Below, one piece after another: positions 55,072 through 63,827 of a DNA stretch of 64,000 nucleotides; within the stretch, counting starts at the first letter, position 1, and each line of letters begins with the position of its first letter. The stretch is from Pseudomonas sp. GM50. GTDB taxonomy: Bacteria > Pseudomonadota > Gammaproteobacteria > Pseudomonadales > Pseudomonadaceae. The DNA is taken from assembly GCF_000282375.1 (NCBI RefSeq), contig NZ_AKJK01000042.1, positions 248,001 to 312,000 of the forward strand. The letters run 5' to 3'. Under the pieces are notes generated by a model, which was given only the letters and a program-made list of their open reading frames with translations, was not told the origin of the DNA and made no database searches. The position numbers and the translations under genes were made by a program.

Positions 55072-55735
55072 ACGATTCCGAAGTCCCAACAAAACTCACA
55101 TGCTCACCCACATGCAGGTTCAGGTGCAGCTCATCGGCAATCCCTATGGCTACCCTGTTCAGCCGTTCCAGCGCTGCGGCCAGGCCAGGTTCCAGGCTAC
55201 TGCTGACGTGACTGAAATGCTCGATGGTCAGCCCGGGCACGCGGCGTGGTGCATTCACCAAGGTCCAGTGCAAAGAGCTGCTTTGCAGAGACTCGCGGAT
55301 TTCTTCGGCGGCGTGGCGTTGCAACGGGTCTTCGATTTCCGGATCGTCCAGCACCTCGAAATCGCCCACCACAAACAGCCGGGAAATGCCTGCGGCCTGC
55401 ATGCCGTCGATCAGTGCATCCACCGCCAGCACCTCCTCGACCGGGCCGGGCACGATGGATTTTTCGATGTGTTCACTGTTCATCGGCAACCCTGGCGCAT
55501 CGAGCAGGCAGATCACCGCCGAACAGCCGGCCACGCTCTGCTTGACCCGCTTGGCATCGAACAGGTCACCAGCCTTGGTGCGTAAACCCGGGCGCGGTGC
55601 GAGCGCGTTCAGGTCATCGAGTATCGCGATCACTTCATGCTGGCGCCGCAGCATTTCAGCCATCAGCGCACTGCCCAAGCTACTCATGGCACCATAAAGC
55701 ACCACCTTCACCACTGGGGTTTCGGCATTTTTCAT
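55070..55735 (-). CDS. NAD(P)-binding SDR-like protein
   Basis: A 221-residue Rossmann-fold protein from ATG 55733-55735 with GGAG upstream; the frame continues to 56101 but the rest overlaps other genes. The dinucleotide loop is VVLYGAMSSLGSALMAEML near 10-28, a variant in which the usual GATG glycine pattern is altered (GAMSSLG). AGCSAVICLLD near 69-79 and RLFVVGDFEVLDD near 119-131 resemble NmrA/YwnB-type proteins. No YxxxK catalytic pair is obvious. The substrate is unknown. Confidence 0.8.
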   Translation of the reverse strand: MKNAETPVVKVVLYGAMSSLGSALMAEMLRRQHEVIAILDDLNALAPRPGLRTKAGDLFDAKRVKQSVAGCSAVICLLDAPGLPMNSEHIEKSIVPGPVEEVLAVDALIDGMQAAGISRLFVVGDFEVLDDPEIEDPLQRHAAEEIRESLQSSSLHWTLVNAPRRVPGLTIEHFSHVSSSLEPGLAAALERLNRVAIGIADELHLNLHVGEHVSFVGTSES

Positions 55736-55822
55736 GGATGTGCTCCGTACTTGCTGCCTATATAGCGTGTGACCTGCGGGAAGCGGGGTGGGTTCGACAA
55801 GTAGTTTTAGAGGGGGTTTGAG

Positions 55823-56149
55823 ATGCAACAGATCAAGGGTTACCACGCCCATGTCTATTTCGATGCCAGTACCCTGCCACAGGCACGGGCCTTGTGTGAG
55901 CAGGCAGCGCAATTGTTTCCACTGAAGATGGGGCGCGTACACGAACGCCCGGTCGGCCCGCACCCGGACTGGAGCTGCCAATTGGCTTTCGAGCCGCAAT
56001 ACATTGGCGAGGTGTTGCCGTGGCTGGCGCTCAACCGCAAGGGTTTGGTGGTGTTCCTGCACCCGGACACGGGCGACGATCTGCTCGACCACACCGAACA
56101 TGCGATCTGGATGGGCGCGATCCGGCCGCTGAACCTGTCTGTTTTTTGA
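55823..56149 (+). CDS. DOPA 4,5-dioxygenase family protein
   Basis: A small protein of 108 residues matching the DOPA 4,5-dioxygenase family, an extradiol-type fold. It opens QQIKGYHAHVYFDASTLPQA, with possible metal ligands in YHAHVYF (His8, His10) and LVVFLHPDTGDDLLDHTEHA (about 75-94). Bacterial members have no settled substrate. It is convergent with the GFA gene; the two stops abut at 56149/56150. Confidence 0.88.
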   Translation: MQQIKGYHAHVYFDASTLPQARALCEQAAQLFPLKMGRVHERPVGPHPDWSCQLAFEPQYIGEVLPWLALNRKGLVVFLHPDTGDDLLDHTEHAIWMGAIRPLNLSVF

Positions 56150-56551
56150 TCAGAGTTGTTCTTGGGCCTCGCCAGGCAAGTGCTCGTCCAGATGCAACCA
56201 GGGCAAACGACTGTCGGTCCAGATATGCCGTTCGGCCGGTGCTTGCTCGGGATGGTCAAGGGTGGCGATGGTCACGTCGATGCTCTCGGGGCTGAGCTTC
56301 GTCACCAGCGCCAGTTGTGCCCCACAATTGCGGCAGAAATACCGCACGCAGGTGGACGAAGACTCGTACCGGGACGGCGTACCCGCCATCCATTCAAATG
56401 CTGAGGCGGGCACGGTGATCCAGGTGGTCACGATCCCGCCGCTGACCCGCCGGCAAATCGAGCAATGGCAGTGAGCGATATCGTGCAATGGCCCGCTGAA
56501 TTGATAGCGCATTTGTCCGCAGTGGCAGCCGCCAGTGTGAAGTTCACCCAT
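56150..56551 (-). CDS. GFA/CENP-V family zinc protein
   Basis: A 133-residue protein from ATG 56549-56551 with AGGAG upstream. Zinc-binding cysteines form the family pattern: GGCHCG near 7-12, CHCSICRRVSGG near 28-39, and YFCRNCGAQL near 71-80. The family includes proteins named glutathione-dependent formaldehyde-activating enzymes, but most members lack a proven reaction. The frame to 56683 adds an unconserved N-terminus. Confidence 0.88.
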   Translation of the reverse strand: MGELHTGGCHCGQMRYQFSGPLHDIAHCHCSICRRVSGGIVTTWITVPASAFEWMAGTPSRYESSSTCVRYFCRNCGAQLALVTKLSPESIDVTIATLDHPEQAPAERHIWTDSRLPWLHLDEHLPGEAQEQL

Positions 56552-56871
56552 GTTTTTTCTCCTGACCCCGTGTTTACGGACTCTCAACCCGGCCCGACGA
56601 CCGGTTGCACATTCGGTCAATGCTTTCACCAGCGAAAGCTGGCTGAAAGCTTCCGCGATTAGGATCGCCCTCACTGCCGGCAACAGACCGGTTGGCCAAT
56701 GCGAGTGTTTTATCGCCCGCCCGGTCCATTAAACAACAACAATGGTGATTCTGATGTCCGCTACTACCCGCCTCTTCGCTGTCACTCCGCCCGTACGTCT
56801 CGTGCTTCCCGTTCTGCGCTGACCCCATCCGGTTCGCCATTCCCTAGCCGCGCTACGCCTGGAGTATTCCT
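56552..56871 (+). promoter_or_regulatory. Upstream region of the citrate transporter gene
   Basis: A 320-bp gap between the divergent GFA and CitMHS genes. It holds a possible 22-codon leader reading frame (56754-56822) but no other gene. No clear palindromic operator or sigma-54 box was identified. Confidence 0.4.
56754..56822 (+). CDS. Possible short leader peptide upstream of citMHS
   Basis: A 22-codon frame (MSATTRLFAVTPPVRLVLPV then LR) with GGTGA five bases upstream of its ATG; an upstream ATG at 56742 adds four codons. It ends 49 bp before the transporter start. The CTC/CGT/CCG-rich coding sequence could serve translational control, but short frames arise often by chance. Confidence 0.3.
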   Translation: MSATTRLFAVTPPVRLVLPVLR

Positions 56872-58179
56872 ATGCTGACTTTCCTTGGCTTCGCCATGGT
56901 CATCACGTTCATGTACCTGATCATGACCAAGCGCCTGTCCGCGCTGATCGCTCTGATCATCATCCCGATCATCTTCGCCCTGTTCGGCGGCTTCTCGCCG
57001 AAGATCGGCCCGATGATGCTTGAAGGCATCACCAAGCTCGCGCCGACCGGCGTGATGCTGATGTTCGCCATTCTCTACTTCGCCCTGATGATCGACTCCG
57101 GCCTGTTCGACCCGGCCGTGCGCAAGATCCTCAAACTGGTCAAGGGCGACCCGCTGAAAGTTTCGGTCGGTACCGCTGTACTGGCGCTGATCGTGTCCAT
57201 GGACGGTGACGGCGCGACCACTTACATGATCTGCGTGGCCGCCATGCTGCCGCTCTACAGCCGCATTGGCATGAGCCCGCGGATCATGGCCGGTCTGATC
57301 ATCCTCGCCGGTGGCGTGATGAACATGACCCCGTGGGGTGGCCCGACTGCCCGTGCGGCCAGTGCGTTGCATGTCGACCCGTCCGACATCTTTGTGCCAA
57401 TGATTCCGGCGATGCTGGCCGGCGTGGTGGCGATTCTGGCGATTGCCTACTTCTACGGTAAACGCGAGCGTGCGCGTCTGGGTGAATTGCACCTGGTGGG
57501 CGATGAAATCGATCACAGCGAAATCAGTGTTTCGCAGTTCCCGGATGCTCGTCGTCCGAAGTTGATCTGGTTCAACGGCGCGCTGACCCTGGCGCTGATG
57601 GGCACCTTGATCGCCGGCCTGTTGCCGCTGCCGGTACTGTTCATGGTGGCGTTCAGTATTGCGATGATCGTCAACTACCCGTGCCTGCAACAGCAGAAGG
57701 ACCGCGTTGCGGCCCACGCTGGTAGCGTACTGGCGGTGGTCGGTTTGATCTTTGCCGCGGGTATCTTCACCGGTATCCTGACGGGCACCGGCATGGTCGA
57801 CGCCATGTCGAAAAGCCTGCTGGCGGTCATCCCGGATTTCCTCGGGCCGTACCTGGCCGTGATCACCGCGCTGGTGAGCATGCCGTTCACGTTCTTCATG
57901 TCGAACGATGCTTTTTATTACGGCGTGTTACCGGTACTTGCCGAAGCCGCCAGTCATTACGGTATAACCGCAGTGGAAATGGCACGTGCCTCGATCGTCG
58001 GTCAGCCCGTCCACTTGCTGAGCCCGCTGGTACCATCGACTTATCTGTTGGTGGCGCTGGCCGGTATCGAATTCGGTGATCATCAGCGGTTCACCCTGAA
58101 GTGGGCAGTGCTGGTTTGCCTGTGCATACTGGTCGCTGCGTTGCTGATGGGGATTTTTCCGCTGTTCAGCACTCTATAA
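56872..58179 (+). CDS. CitMHS-family citrate:metal symporter
   Basis: Inner-membrane transporter of 435 residues with about 12 hydrophobic segments, matching the CitM/CitH family that imports citrate complexed with Mg2+ or Ca2+. Conserved stretches are MDGDGATTYMICVAAMLPLY near 109-128, NMTPWGGPTARAASAL near 149-164 and MSNDAFYYGVLPVLAEAA near 343-360. A GGAG site precedes the ATG. No two-component regulator of the CitAB type is adjacent. Confidence 0.94.
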   Translation: MLTFLGFAMVITFMYLIMTKRLSALIALIIIPIIFALFGGFSPKIGPMMLEGITKLAPTGVMLMFAILYFALMIDSGLFDPAVRKILKLVKGDPLKVSVGTAVLALIVSMDGDGATTYMICVAAMLPLYSRIGMSPRIMAGLIILAGGVMNMTPWGGPTARAASALHVDPSDIFVPMIPAMLAGVVAILAIAYFYGKRERARLGELHLVGDEIDHSEISVSQFPDARRPKLIWFNGALTLALMGTLIAGLLPLPVLFMVAFSIAMIVNYPCLQQQKDRVAAHAGSVLAVVGLIFAAGIFTGILTGTGMVDAMSKSLLAVIPDFLGPYLAVITALVSMPFTFFMSNDAFYYGVLPVLAEAASHYGITAVEMARASIVGQPVHLLSPLVPSTYLLVALAGIEFGDHQRFTLKWAVLVCLCILVAALLMGIFPLFSTL

Positions 58180-58265
58180 GCCCAAGACTCACCATGACGG
58201 GTCCAGGCTTTGTTGTTTGAAGCCTGGGCCCTTTGTGGTTTAAACACTCGCTCAAAGGAATACAC

Positions 58266-59033
58266 ATGGAATGGCTGACCAACCCTGAAATCTGGGTTGC
58301 CTTCTTCACCCTGACTGCCCTGGAGATCGTCCTGGGCATCGACAACATCATCATGATTTCGATCCTGGTCAGCCGCATGCCCAAGCACATGCAGGCGCGC
58401 ACCCGAATTTTCGGCCTGGCGCTGGCCATGATCACGCGGATCCTGTTGCTGCTGTCGATCACCTGGGTCATGCGTCTCACCGCAGACCTGTTCGAAGTGT
58501 TCGGCCAGGGTATTTCCGGGCGAGACCTGATCCTGTTCTTCGGTGGTCTGTTCCTGCTGTGGAAGAGCTCGCAAGAGATGTACCACGCGCTGGAAGGTGA
58601 AGATGAAGGCGGCGACGAGCCTTCAGGCAAGGGCGGCAATTTCCTGTACACCATCATCCAGATCGCGATCATCGACATCGTGTTCTCGCTGGACTCGGTG
58701 ATTACGGCGGTGGGCATGGTGTCCCACGTACCGGTCATGGTCGCGGCGATTGTCGTTGCGGTGCTAGTGATGATGTGGGCTTCTGGCACCATCAGCGAGT
58801 TCATCGACAAGCACCCGTCGCTGAAGATGCTGGCGCTGTCGTTCCTGTTGCTGGTGGGTACCGTGCTGATTGCCGAATCGCTCGACGTGCACTTGCCAAA
58901 AGGCTACGTCTACTTCGCCATGGCATTCTCGCTGGCGGTGGAAGCGATCAACATCAAGATGCGCACCGCGATGATGAAAAAGAGGAAGCAGCAGGATCCG
59001 GTGAAACTGCGCAAGGATGTTCCGGGGCAGTAA
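58266..59033 (+). CDS. TerC-family integral membrane protein
   Basis: A 255-residue membrane protein from ATG 58266 (AAAGGA upstream). It has about seven hydrophobic helices and the two family repeats with buried acidic residues: ALEIVLGIDNIIMISIL near 18-34 and IIDIVFSLDSVITAVGMV near 136-153. TerC proteins are linked to tellurite resistance and to metal (Mn) export or metalation of secreted proteins. No tellurite genes surround it, so a metal role is more likely. Confidence 0.92.
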   Translation: MEWLTNPEIWVAFFTLTALEIVLGIDNIIMISILVSRMPKHMQARTRIFGLALAMITRILLLLSITWVMRLTADLFEVFGQGISGRDLILFFGGLFLLWKSSQEMYHALEGEDEGGDEPSGKGGNFLYTIIQIAIIDIVFSLDSVITAVGMVSHVPVMVAAIVVAVLVMMWASGTISEFIDKHPSLKMLALSFLLLVGTVLIAESLDVHLPKGYVYFAMAFSLAVEAINIKMRTAMMKKRKQQDPVKLRKDVPGQ

Positions 59034-59379
59034 CCCGACTCTGTGTGGGAGCCAGCCTGCCCTGTAGGAGCGAGGCTTGCCCGCGAAGGCGGTGTGTCAG
59101 TTAACAACAATGTCGACTGACACACCGCCTTCGCGGGCAAGCCTCGCTCCTACAGGTCGGTTCGCTCCCACATTTGTTTGCTCAATGTGCTATCTGTACG
59201 CCCCCTTTCTCTCCTCTACAGCAAACTGCTTTCATGACAGTTTTGTTTCAATCGCCTCTTTAGCTATGCGATGCTGGCGCCCAGACCGTTAGCCAACTAC
59301 AGCTTATGTACAGAACGTAGAAAAACGCGCGGCACCATAGACTTGCCCCACTGGGGCGCTACCACCACAGGGGGCCTGT
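59034..59379. other. Gene-free gap with nested REPs and upstream region of Na/Pi gene
   Basis: The left half is a nested REPIN (59044-59172). The right half (59173-59379) has no gene; it contains a single ATGACAG half-site (59234-59240) but no paired Pho box, and a GC-rich stretch just before the Na/Pi start. Confidence 0.6.
59044..59172. repeat. REPIN family A (40-bp perfect arms) inside a family B pair
   Basis: Inner arms 59061-59100 and 59117-59156 are exact inverted copies over 40 bp with a 16-nt loop. Outside them lie TGTGGGAGC (59044-59052) and GCTCCCACA (59164-59172), the tips of a family B REP. The arrangement suggests that a family A element entered an older family B element. Confidence 0.88.
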
Positions 59380-61038
59380 ATGCTCACCCTGCTCAATTTG
59401 TTATCGGCCGTGGCCCTTTTGATCTGGGGCACGCACATCGTCCGAACCGGCATCCTGCGGGTTTATGGCTCCAACTTGCGCCACGTGATTGCTCATAACA
59501 TGTCCAGGCGCTGGCTGGCGTTTGTCGCCGGAATCATGGTGACCGCCATGGTCCAGAGCAGCAATGCCACTGCCATGCTCGTGACCTCGTTTGTCGGTCA
59601 GGGCCTGATGGCGCTGACTCCGGCTTTGGCGACCATGCTCGGTGCCGATGTGGGTACCGCACTGATGGCGCGGGTACTGACCCTCGATCTATCGTGGCTG
59701 TCGCCGCTGCTGATTTTCCTCGGGGTGATTTTCTTTCTGTCACGCAAGCAGACCCGGGTCGGGCAGATGGGCCGGGTCGGTATCGGTCTGGGGCTGATCA
59801 TTCTGGCGCTGCAACTGATCGTCGAGGCCGCCGCGCCGATCACTCAGGCGCAAGGGGTGAAGGTCATCTTCGCCTCCCTGACCGGCGACATCCTGCTCGA
59901 TGCCTTGGTCGGCGCGCTGTTCGCGATGATTTCCTACTCCAGCCTGGCCGCTGTTCTGCTGACCGCGACCCTCGCTGGTGCCAGCGTGATCAGTCTGCCA
60001 GTGGCCATCGGCCTGGTGATCGGCGCCAACATCGGCAGCGGCATTCTTGCTTTCCTCAGTACCAGCATGCAGAACGCGGCCGGCCGTCAGGTGGCGCTCG
60101 GCAGCCTGCTGTACAAACTGATTGGCCTGCTGCTGATCATTCCGGTGCTCGACCCGTTGGTGCACTGGATCGACAGCCTCGACTTCAGCCCTCAGGAAAT
60201 GGTCATCGGCTTCCACCTGCTCTACAACACCGTGCGTTGCCTGATCCTGTTGCCCAGCGTCGGGCCGATGGCCAAGCTTTGTGCGTGGTTGCTGCCAGAG
60301 CGGCCGGACATCAATGGCACGGCCAAACCGCGGCATCTCGACCCGACCGCGTTGGTCACCCCGAGTCTGGCGCTGGCCAACGCTGCCCGAGAAACCCTGC
60401 GCATCGGCGATCTGGTCGACAGCATGCTCGAAGCCATGCTCGACGTGCTGCGCGGCAAACAGACCGCCGTCACCCAGGAAATACGGCGCCTGACCGATGA
60501 TGTCGAAGCGCTCTACAGCGCCATCAAACTCTATCTGGCGCAAATGCCCCGCGAAGACCTCAGCGAACAGGACAGCCGGCGCTGGGCTGAAACCATCGAG
60601 CTGGCGATCAACCTGAAACTCTCCAGCGACCTGATCGAACGCATGCTGCGCAAGGTTCAGCAGCAGAAAACCTCGCAACGCCGGTCTTTTTCCGAGGTGG
60701 GCCTGGAGGAGTTGGCGGGGCTGCACAGTCAGCTGATTGCCAACCTGCGCCTGGGGTTGTCAGTGTTTCTTAGTGCCGACCCGGAAAGTGCGCGCCAGTT
60801 ACTGCGTGAGAAACGTCGCTTTCGCGCACAGGAACGCCGCCTGGCCCACGCTCATGTCAGCCGTTTAAACCGTAAGATCGTACAAAGTATCGAGACCAGT
60901 TCGCTGCATCTGGAGCTGATTGCTGACATGAGGCGCTTGAATTCACTGTTTTGCAGCAGCGCCTATGCGGTGTTGGGCACTTCGGACACTGGCGCCCTGG
61001 CGGTCGACGATTTGACTGACATCACTCATTCACCCTGA
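59380..61038 (+). CDS. Na/Pi cotransporter family protein (PNaS) with PhoU-like domain
   Basis: A 552-residue membrane protein. The N-terminal half (about 1-305) has two inverted Na_Pi repeats with the QSS signature VQSSNATAMLVTSFVGQG near 52-69 and MISYSSLAAVLLTATLAG near 186-203. The C-terminal half (about 335-540) is a helical PhoU-like domain (AARETLRIGDLVDSMLEAML). Such proteins move or regulate phosphate across the inner membrane, often outward. The M16-like gene follows by 56 bp. Confidence 0.92.
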   Translation: MLTLLNLLSAVALLIWGTHIVRTGILRVYGSNLRHVIAHNMSRRWLAFVAGIMVTAMVQSSNATAMLVTSFVGQGLMALTPALATMLGADVGTALMARVLTLDLSWLSPLLIFLGVIFFLSRKQTRVGQMGRVGIGLGLIILALQLIVEAAAPITQAQGVKVIFASLTGDILLDALVGALFAMISYSSLAAVLLTATLAGASVISLPVAIGLVIGANIGSGILAFLSTSMQNAAGRQVALGSLLYKLIGLLLIIPVLDPLVHWIDSLDFSPQEMVIGFHLLYNTVRCLILLPSVGPMAKLCAWLLPERPDINGTAKPRHLDPTALVTPSLALANAARETLRIGDLVDSMLEAMLDVLRGKQTAVTQEIRRLTDDVEALYSAIKLYLAQMPREDLSEQDSRRWAETIELAINLKLSSDLIERMLRKVQQQKTSQRRSFSEVGLEELAGLHSQLIANLRLGLSVFLSADPESARQLLREKRRFRAQERRLAHAHVSRLNRKIVQSIETSSLHLELIADMRRLNSLFCSSAYAVLGTSDTGALAVDDLTDITHSP

Positions 61039-61094
61039 ACGTCCACAGTTGCCTGAAGTCTGTTGAACTTACGCTGGTCGTACGGAAACTCGTT

Positions 61095-62474
61095 ATGCGT
61101 TGTCTGCTGTTCGCTTGTCTGTTGCTTGGATCACTGCCTTCAATCGCCCTGGATCGCTTTCAGGTCGAGGGCTACACGTTGCGCAACGGCCTGCAATTGG
61201 TCCTCAAACCGGGCACCGAGCGCGGGCATGTGGCGATCCGGTTGGTGGTTGGCGTAGGCCTGGATGATTTCAGCTGCGCCGACAAGGAACTGCCGCACCT
61301 GCTCGAACACTTGCTGTTCAGCGGTATCGACGCCACCGGCGAAGGCGGCCTGGAAGAACGCATGCAGGCCCTGGGCGGTGAATGGAATGCCTACACCAGC
61401 AATGCCGACACGACCTTCGTCATCGAAGCCCCGGCGAAAAACCAGCGCAAGGTCCTCGACCTGTTGTTGGCGCTGCTGACCCAGACCCGTATCGACGACA
61501 ATGCCATCAACGTCGCCAAGCAAGTGGTCGAGCGCGAAGACGGTGGTCATTACTCGCACCTGCAACGCTGGCTGGATCGCCAGGATCTGGGACACACCGC
61601 CAGTAATCAGTTGGCGGTGGAACTGGGCCTCAAATGCCCCGAGCGCGCGCAAGTCGATCACCTGACCCGCGAGCAATTGGAGAAGGTGCGCAAGGACTGG
61701 TATGCGCCGAACAACATGACCCTGATCGTGGTCGGTGACCTCGACCGGTTGCTGCCGGCCTATCTGGAACGGGCCTATGGCGCGCTCGAAGCGGTTGAGC
61801 CCAGCGCTCACCTGCCGCTGCCAGACATTCAGGCCAGCGCGGCCCATGAGCGTAATTTGAGTAAAGGTTTCGTCGGTGGCGGTGCCAAATTGCATTGGCT
61901 GGTGCCGGAACCGGTGCTGGAAGACCAGCACGACGAAACCTTCGACCTGCTCAAGGACTATCTGGACTGGGCGCTCTATCGCCAATTGCGCCTGGCCCAT
62001 GGGTTGTCCTACGGTCCCTCGGCCGAGCGCGAGGTATTTGGTGGGGTGGGCTTCATGAGCCTGAACGCCGACCTTGATCGCGGCGACGTGCTGGCAGCAG
62101 AACAGGTGCTGGATGAGCTTAAAGCCGATCTGCTCAAGAACGGCCTCGACGCCGCCACCTTCGCCCGTCTCAAGCAAGCCGCCATCGCTCGCCAGACCTG
62201 GGCCGTGCAAGGCAACAGCGCCCTGGCGGACTATTACTGGAGCGCCCTTGGCGACTACGAGGACGGCCATTTCGTCAACCCGGCCAAGGCACTGCAAGAC
62301 GTGACACTGGCCGAGGCGAACAAGGCAATGCGCGAGTTGCTGCAGCAGCCGGGGTATCTGCGGATCGAGAAGCCGCTGATGAGTTATGACCAGGTGATGT
62401 GGGCGATTGCCGGGGGATTTGGACTGATGGTGCTTGGAATACTGGGTTGGCGCGTTCACCGCAGAAAGAAATGA
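61095..62474 (+). CDS. M16-family zinc metallopeptidase-like protein, membrane anchored
   Basis: A 459-residue protein with signal peptide (about 1-18) and a C-terminal transmembrane helix (about 433-452) ending in Arg/Lys, so the body is likely periplasmic. The inverted zinc motif HXXEH is intact at H68-LL-E71-H72, and Glu148 is at the right distance for the third ligand. LRLAHGLSYGPSAERE near 300 matches the second half. Most M16 enzymes act as two-gene pairs or double-length proteins; this one is alone here. Substrate unknown. Confidence 0.9.
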   Translation: MRCLLFACLLLGSLPSIALDRFQVEGYTLRNGLQLVLKPGTERGHVAIRLVVGVGLDDFSCADKELPHLLEHLLFSGIDATGEGGLEERMQALGGEWNAYTSNADTTFVIEAPAKNQRKVLDLLLALLTQTRIDDNAINVAKQVVEREDGGHYSHLQRWLDRQDLGHTASNQLAVELGLKCPERAQVDHLTREQLEKVRKDWYAPNNMTLIVVGDLDRLLPAYLERAYGALEAVEPSAHLPLPDIQASAAHERNLSKGFVGGGAKLHWLVPEPVLEDQHDETFDLLKDYLDWALYRQLRLAHGLSYGPSAEREVFGGVGFMSLNADLDRGDVLAAEQVLDELKADLLKNGLDAATFARLKQAAIARQTWAVQGNSALADYYWSALGDYEDGHFVNPAKALQDVTLAEANKAMRELLQQPGYLRIEKPLMSYDQVMWAIAGGFGLMVLGILGWRVHRRKK

Positions 62475-62480
62475 TTTCCC

Positions 62481-62699
62481 TGTGGCGAGGGGGCCCCGTG
62501 GCGAGGGGGCTCTGTGGCGAGGGGGCTTGCCCCCGTTGGGCTGCGAAGCGGCCCTAAAAAATGGCACCCCGGTTTATCAGACACACCGCATTCACCGATA
62601 TTGCGACTGCTGCGCAGCCGAACGGGGGCAAGCCCCCTCGCCACAGGGTTTTGGGTTCGATCAAAGTGACCGCAAGCCTCGCCACGGGGCCCCTCGGGC
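62481..62699. repeat. REP family C with tandemly repeated tips
   Basis: Three successive copies of the tip TGTGGCGAGGGGGC-type start at 62481, about 62498 and 62513, leading into a full left arm; the right arm ends with CTCGCCACA at 62645. A further fragment (about 62673-62699) repeats the GCCACGGGGCCCCTC part in inverse. It fills the gap before the DUF5924-type gene. Confidence 0.8.
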
Positions 62700-62744
62700 G
62701 GTACCCTGTCGAGGATTTTTCCCACGACTATTGTGAACCGCCGA

Positions 62745-63773
62745 ATGCCGAACCTGACCCTGTACGTACAGCGCATCCTGGAATTGATGAAGCGCTATCC
62801 CGGGGTCATTGCGCTTGGCGGTTTCATTTCAGGGGTTGGCAGCTTCATGCTGGTGGATCGCCAACAAGGTCTGGCGACGTGGATCACTACCATCATGCTG
62901 GTCAGCTGGGTCTGGCTGATGCTGGAGAACAGCCTCACCAAGCTGTTCGCCAGGGTGTTCAAGCGCGAAATACCCCAGCCACTGCTGCGTTACGCAACGC
63001 AGATGATCCATCAGGAAAGCCTGTTCTTCGTCCTGCCATTCTTCTTAATCACCACCACCTGGAACAGCGGCCAGTTGTTCTTCACCGGATTACTGAGCAT
63101 GGCGGCGCTGATTTCGATCATCGATCCGCTCTACTACAAATGGCTGGCACCGCGCCGCTGGGCGTTCCTGGCGCTGCACACCCTGACCCTGTTCGCGGCC
63201 CTGCTGACCGCCCTGCCCGTCATTTTGCACCTGACCACCGCCCAAAGCTTCAAGCTGGCGCTGGGCATTGCCATGGTGCTGTCGTTCCCGAGCCTGGCGT
63301 CGATCTTCCCGATTCGCACCGTGCGCAATGCGTTGGCGATCCTCAGCATCACCGTCGGCATCGGCGCCGCCGGCTGGGTGCTGCGCTCCTGGGTTCCGCC
63401 GGCGACCCTGTGGATGACCGATGTGGCGATCAGCACCCAAATGCAGGACCGCACCCCCGGCAAGAGCCTGGAAGAAGTCAGCGCCGAGCAGATTCGCGGA
63501 GGTGGGCTGTACGCGTACACCGCGATCAACGCCCCGCGGGGGCTGGCCGAGCGGATTTATCACGTCTGGATGTTCAACGGTAAAGAAGTCGACCGTATCC
63601 CGCTGGACATCAACGGGGGGCGCAAGGAAGGCTACCGCGCCTGGACCCATAAGCAGAACTTCCCCGGCAACCCCGCAGGCAAATGGCAGGTCCGGGTGCT
63701 GACTGAGGACGGTCAGTTGATTGGCGTGCTGCGCTTCAAAGTCATGGACAGCACACCCATCAAAGAAAAGTAA
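62745..63773 (+). CDS. DUF5924/DUF2914-type membrane protein
   Basis: A protein of 342 residues from ATG 62745; a GTG at 62733 in the same frame is possible, and neither has a strong ribosome site. The N-terminal two thirds have about six to seven hydrophobic segments. The C-terminal soluble part (about 230-340) has Trp/Tyr-rich stretches (ERIYHVWMFNGKEVDRI, GYRAWTHKQNFPGNPAGKWQV) typical of DUF2914 domains. Function is unknown. It may share a transcript with the following permease gene, which starts 54 bp downstream. Confidence 0.85.
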   Translation: MPNLTLYVQRILELMKRYPGVIALGGFISGVGSFMLVDRQQGLATWITTIMLVSWVWLMLENSLTKLFARVFKREIPQPLLRYATQMIHQESLFFVLPFFLITTTWNSGQLFFTGLLSMAALISIIDPLYYKWLAPRRWAFLALHTLTLFAALLTALPVILHLTTAQSFKLALGIAMVLSFPSLASIFPIRTVRNALAILSITVGIGAAGWVLRSWVPPATLWMTDVAISTQMQDRTPGKSLEEVSAEQIRGGGLYAYTAINAPRGLAERIYHVWMFNGKEVDRIPLDINGGRKEGYRAWTHKQNFPGNPAGKWQVRVLTEDGQLIGVLRFKVMDSTPIKEK

Positions 63774-63827
63774 CGCGGTTCGTGCTATTAGTCAGATCTG
63801 CGTAATAGCCGAACAAGCACGGAGCTT

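Noticed and set aside
59229-59250. Pho box upstream of the Na/Pi cotransporter gene
   Set aside because: Only one CTGTCAT-type half-site (as ATGACAG) is present; the second repeat at 11-bp spacing is missing.
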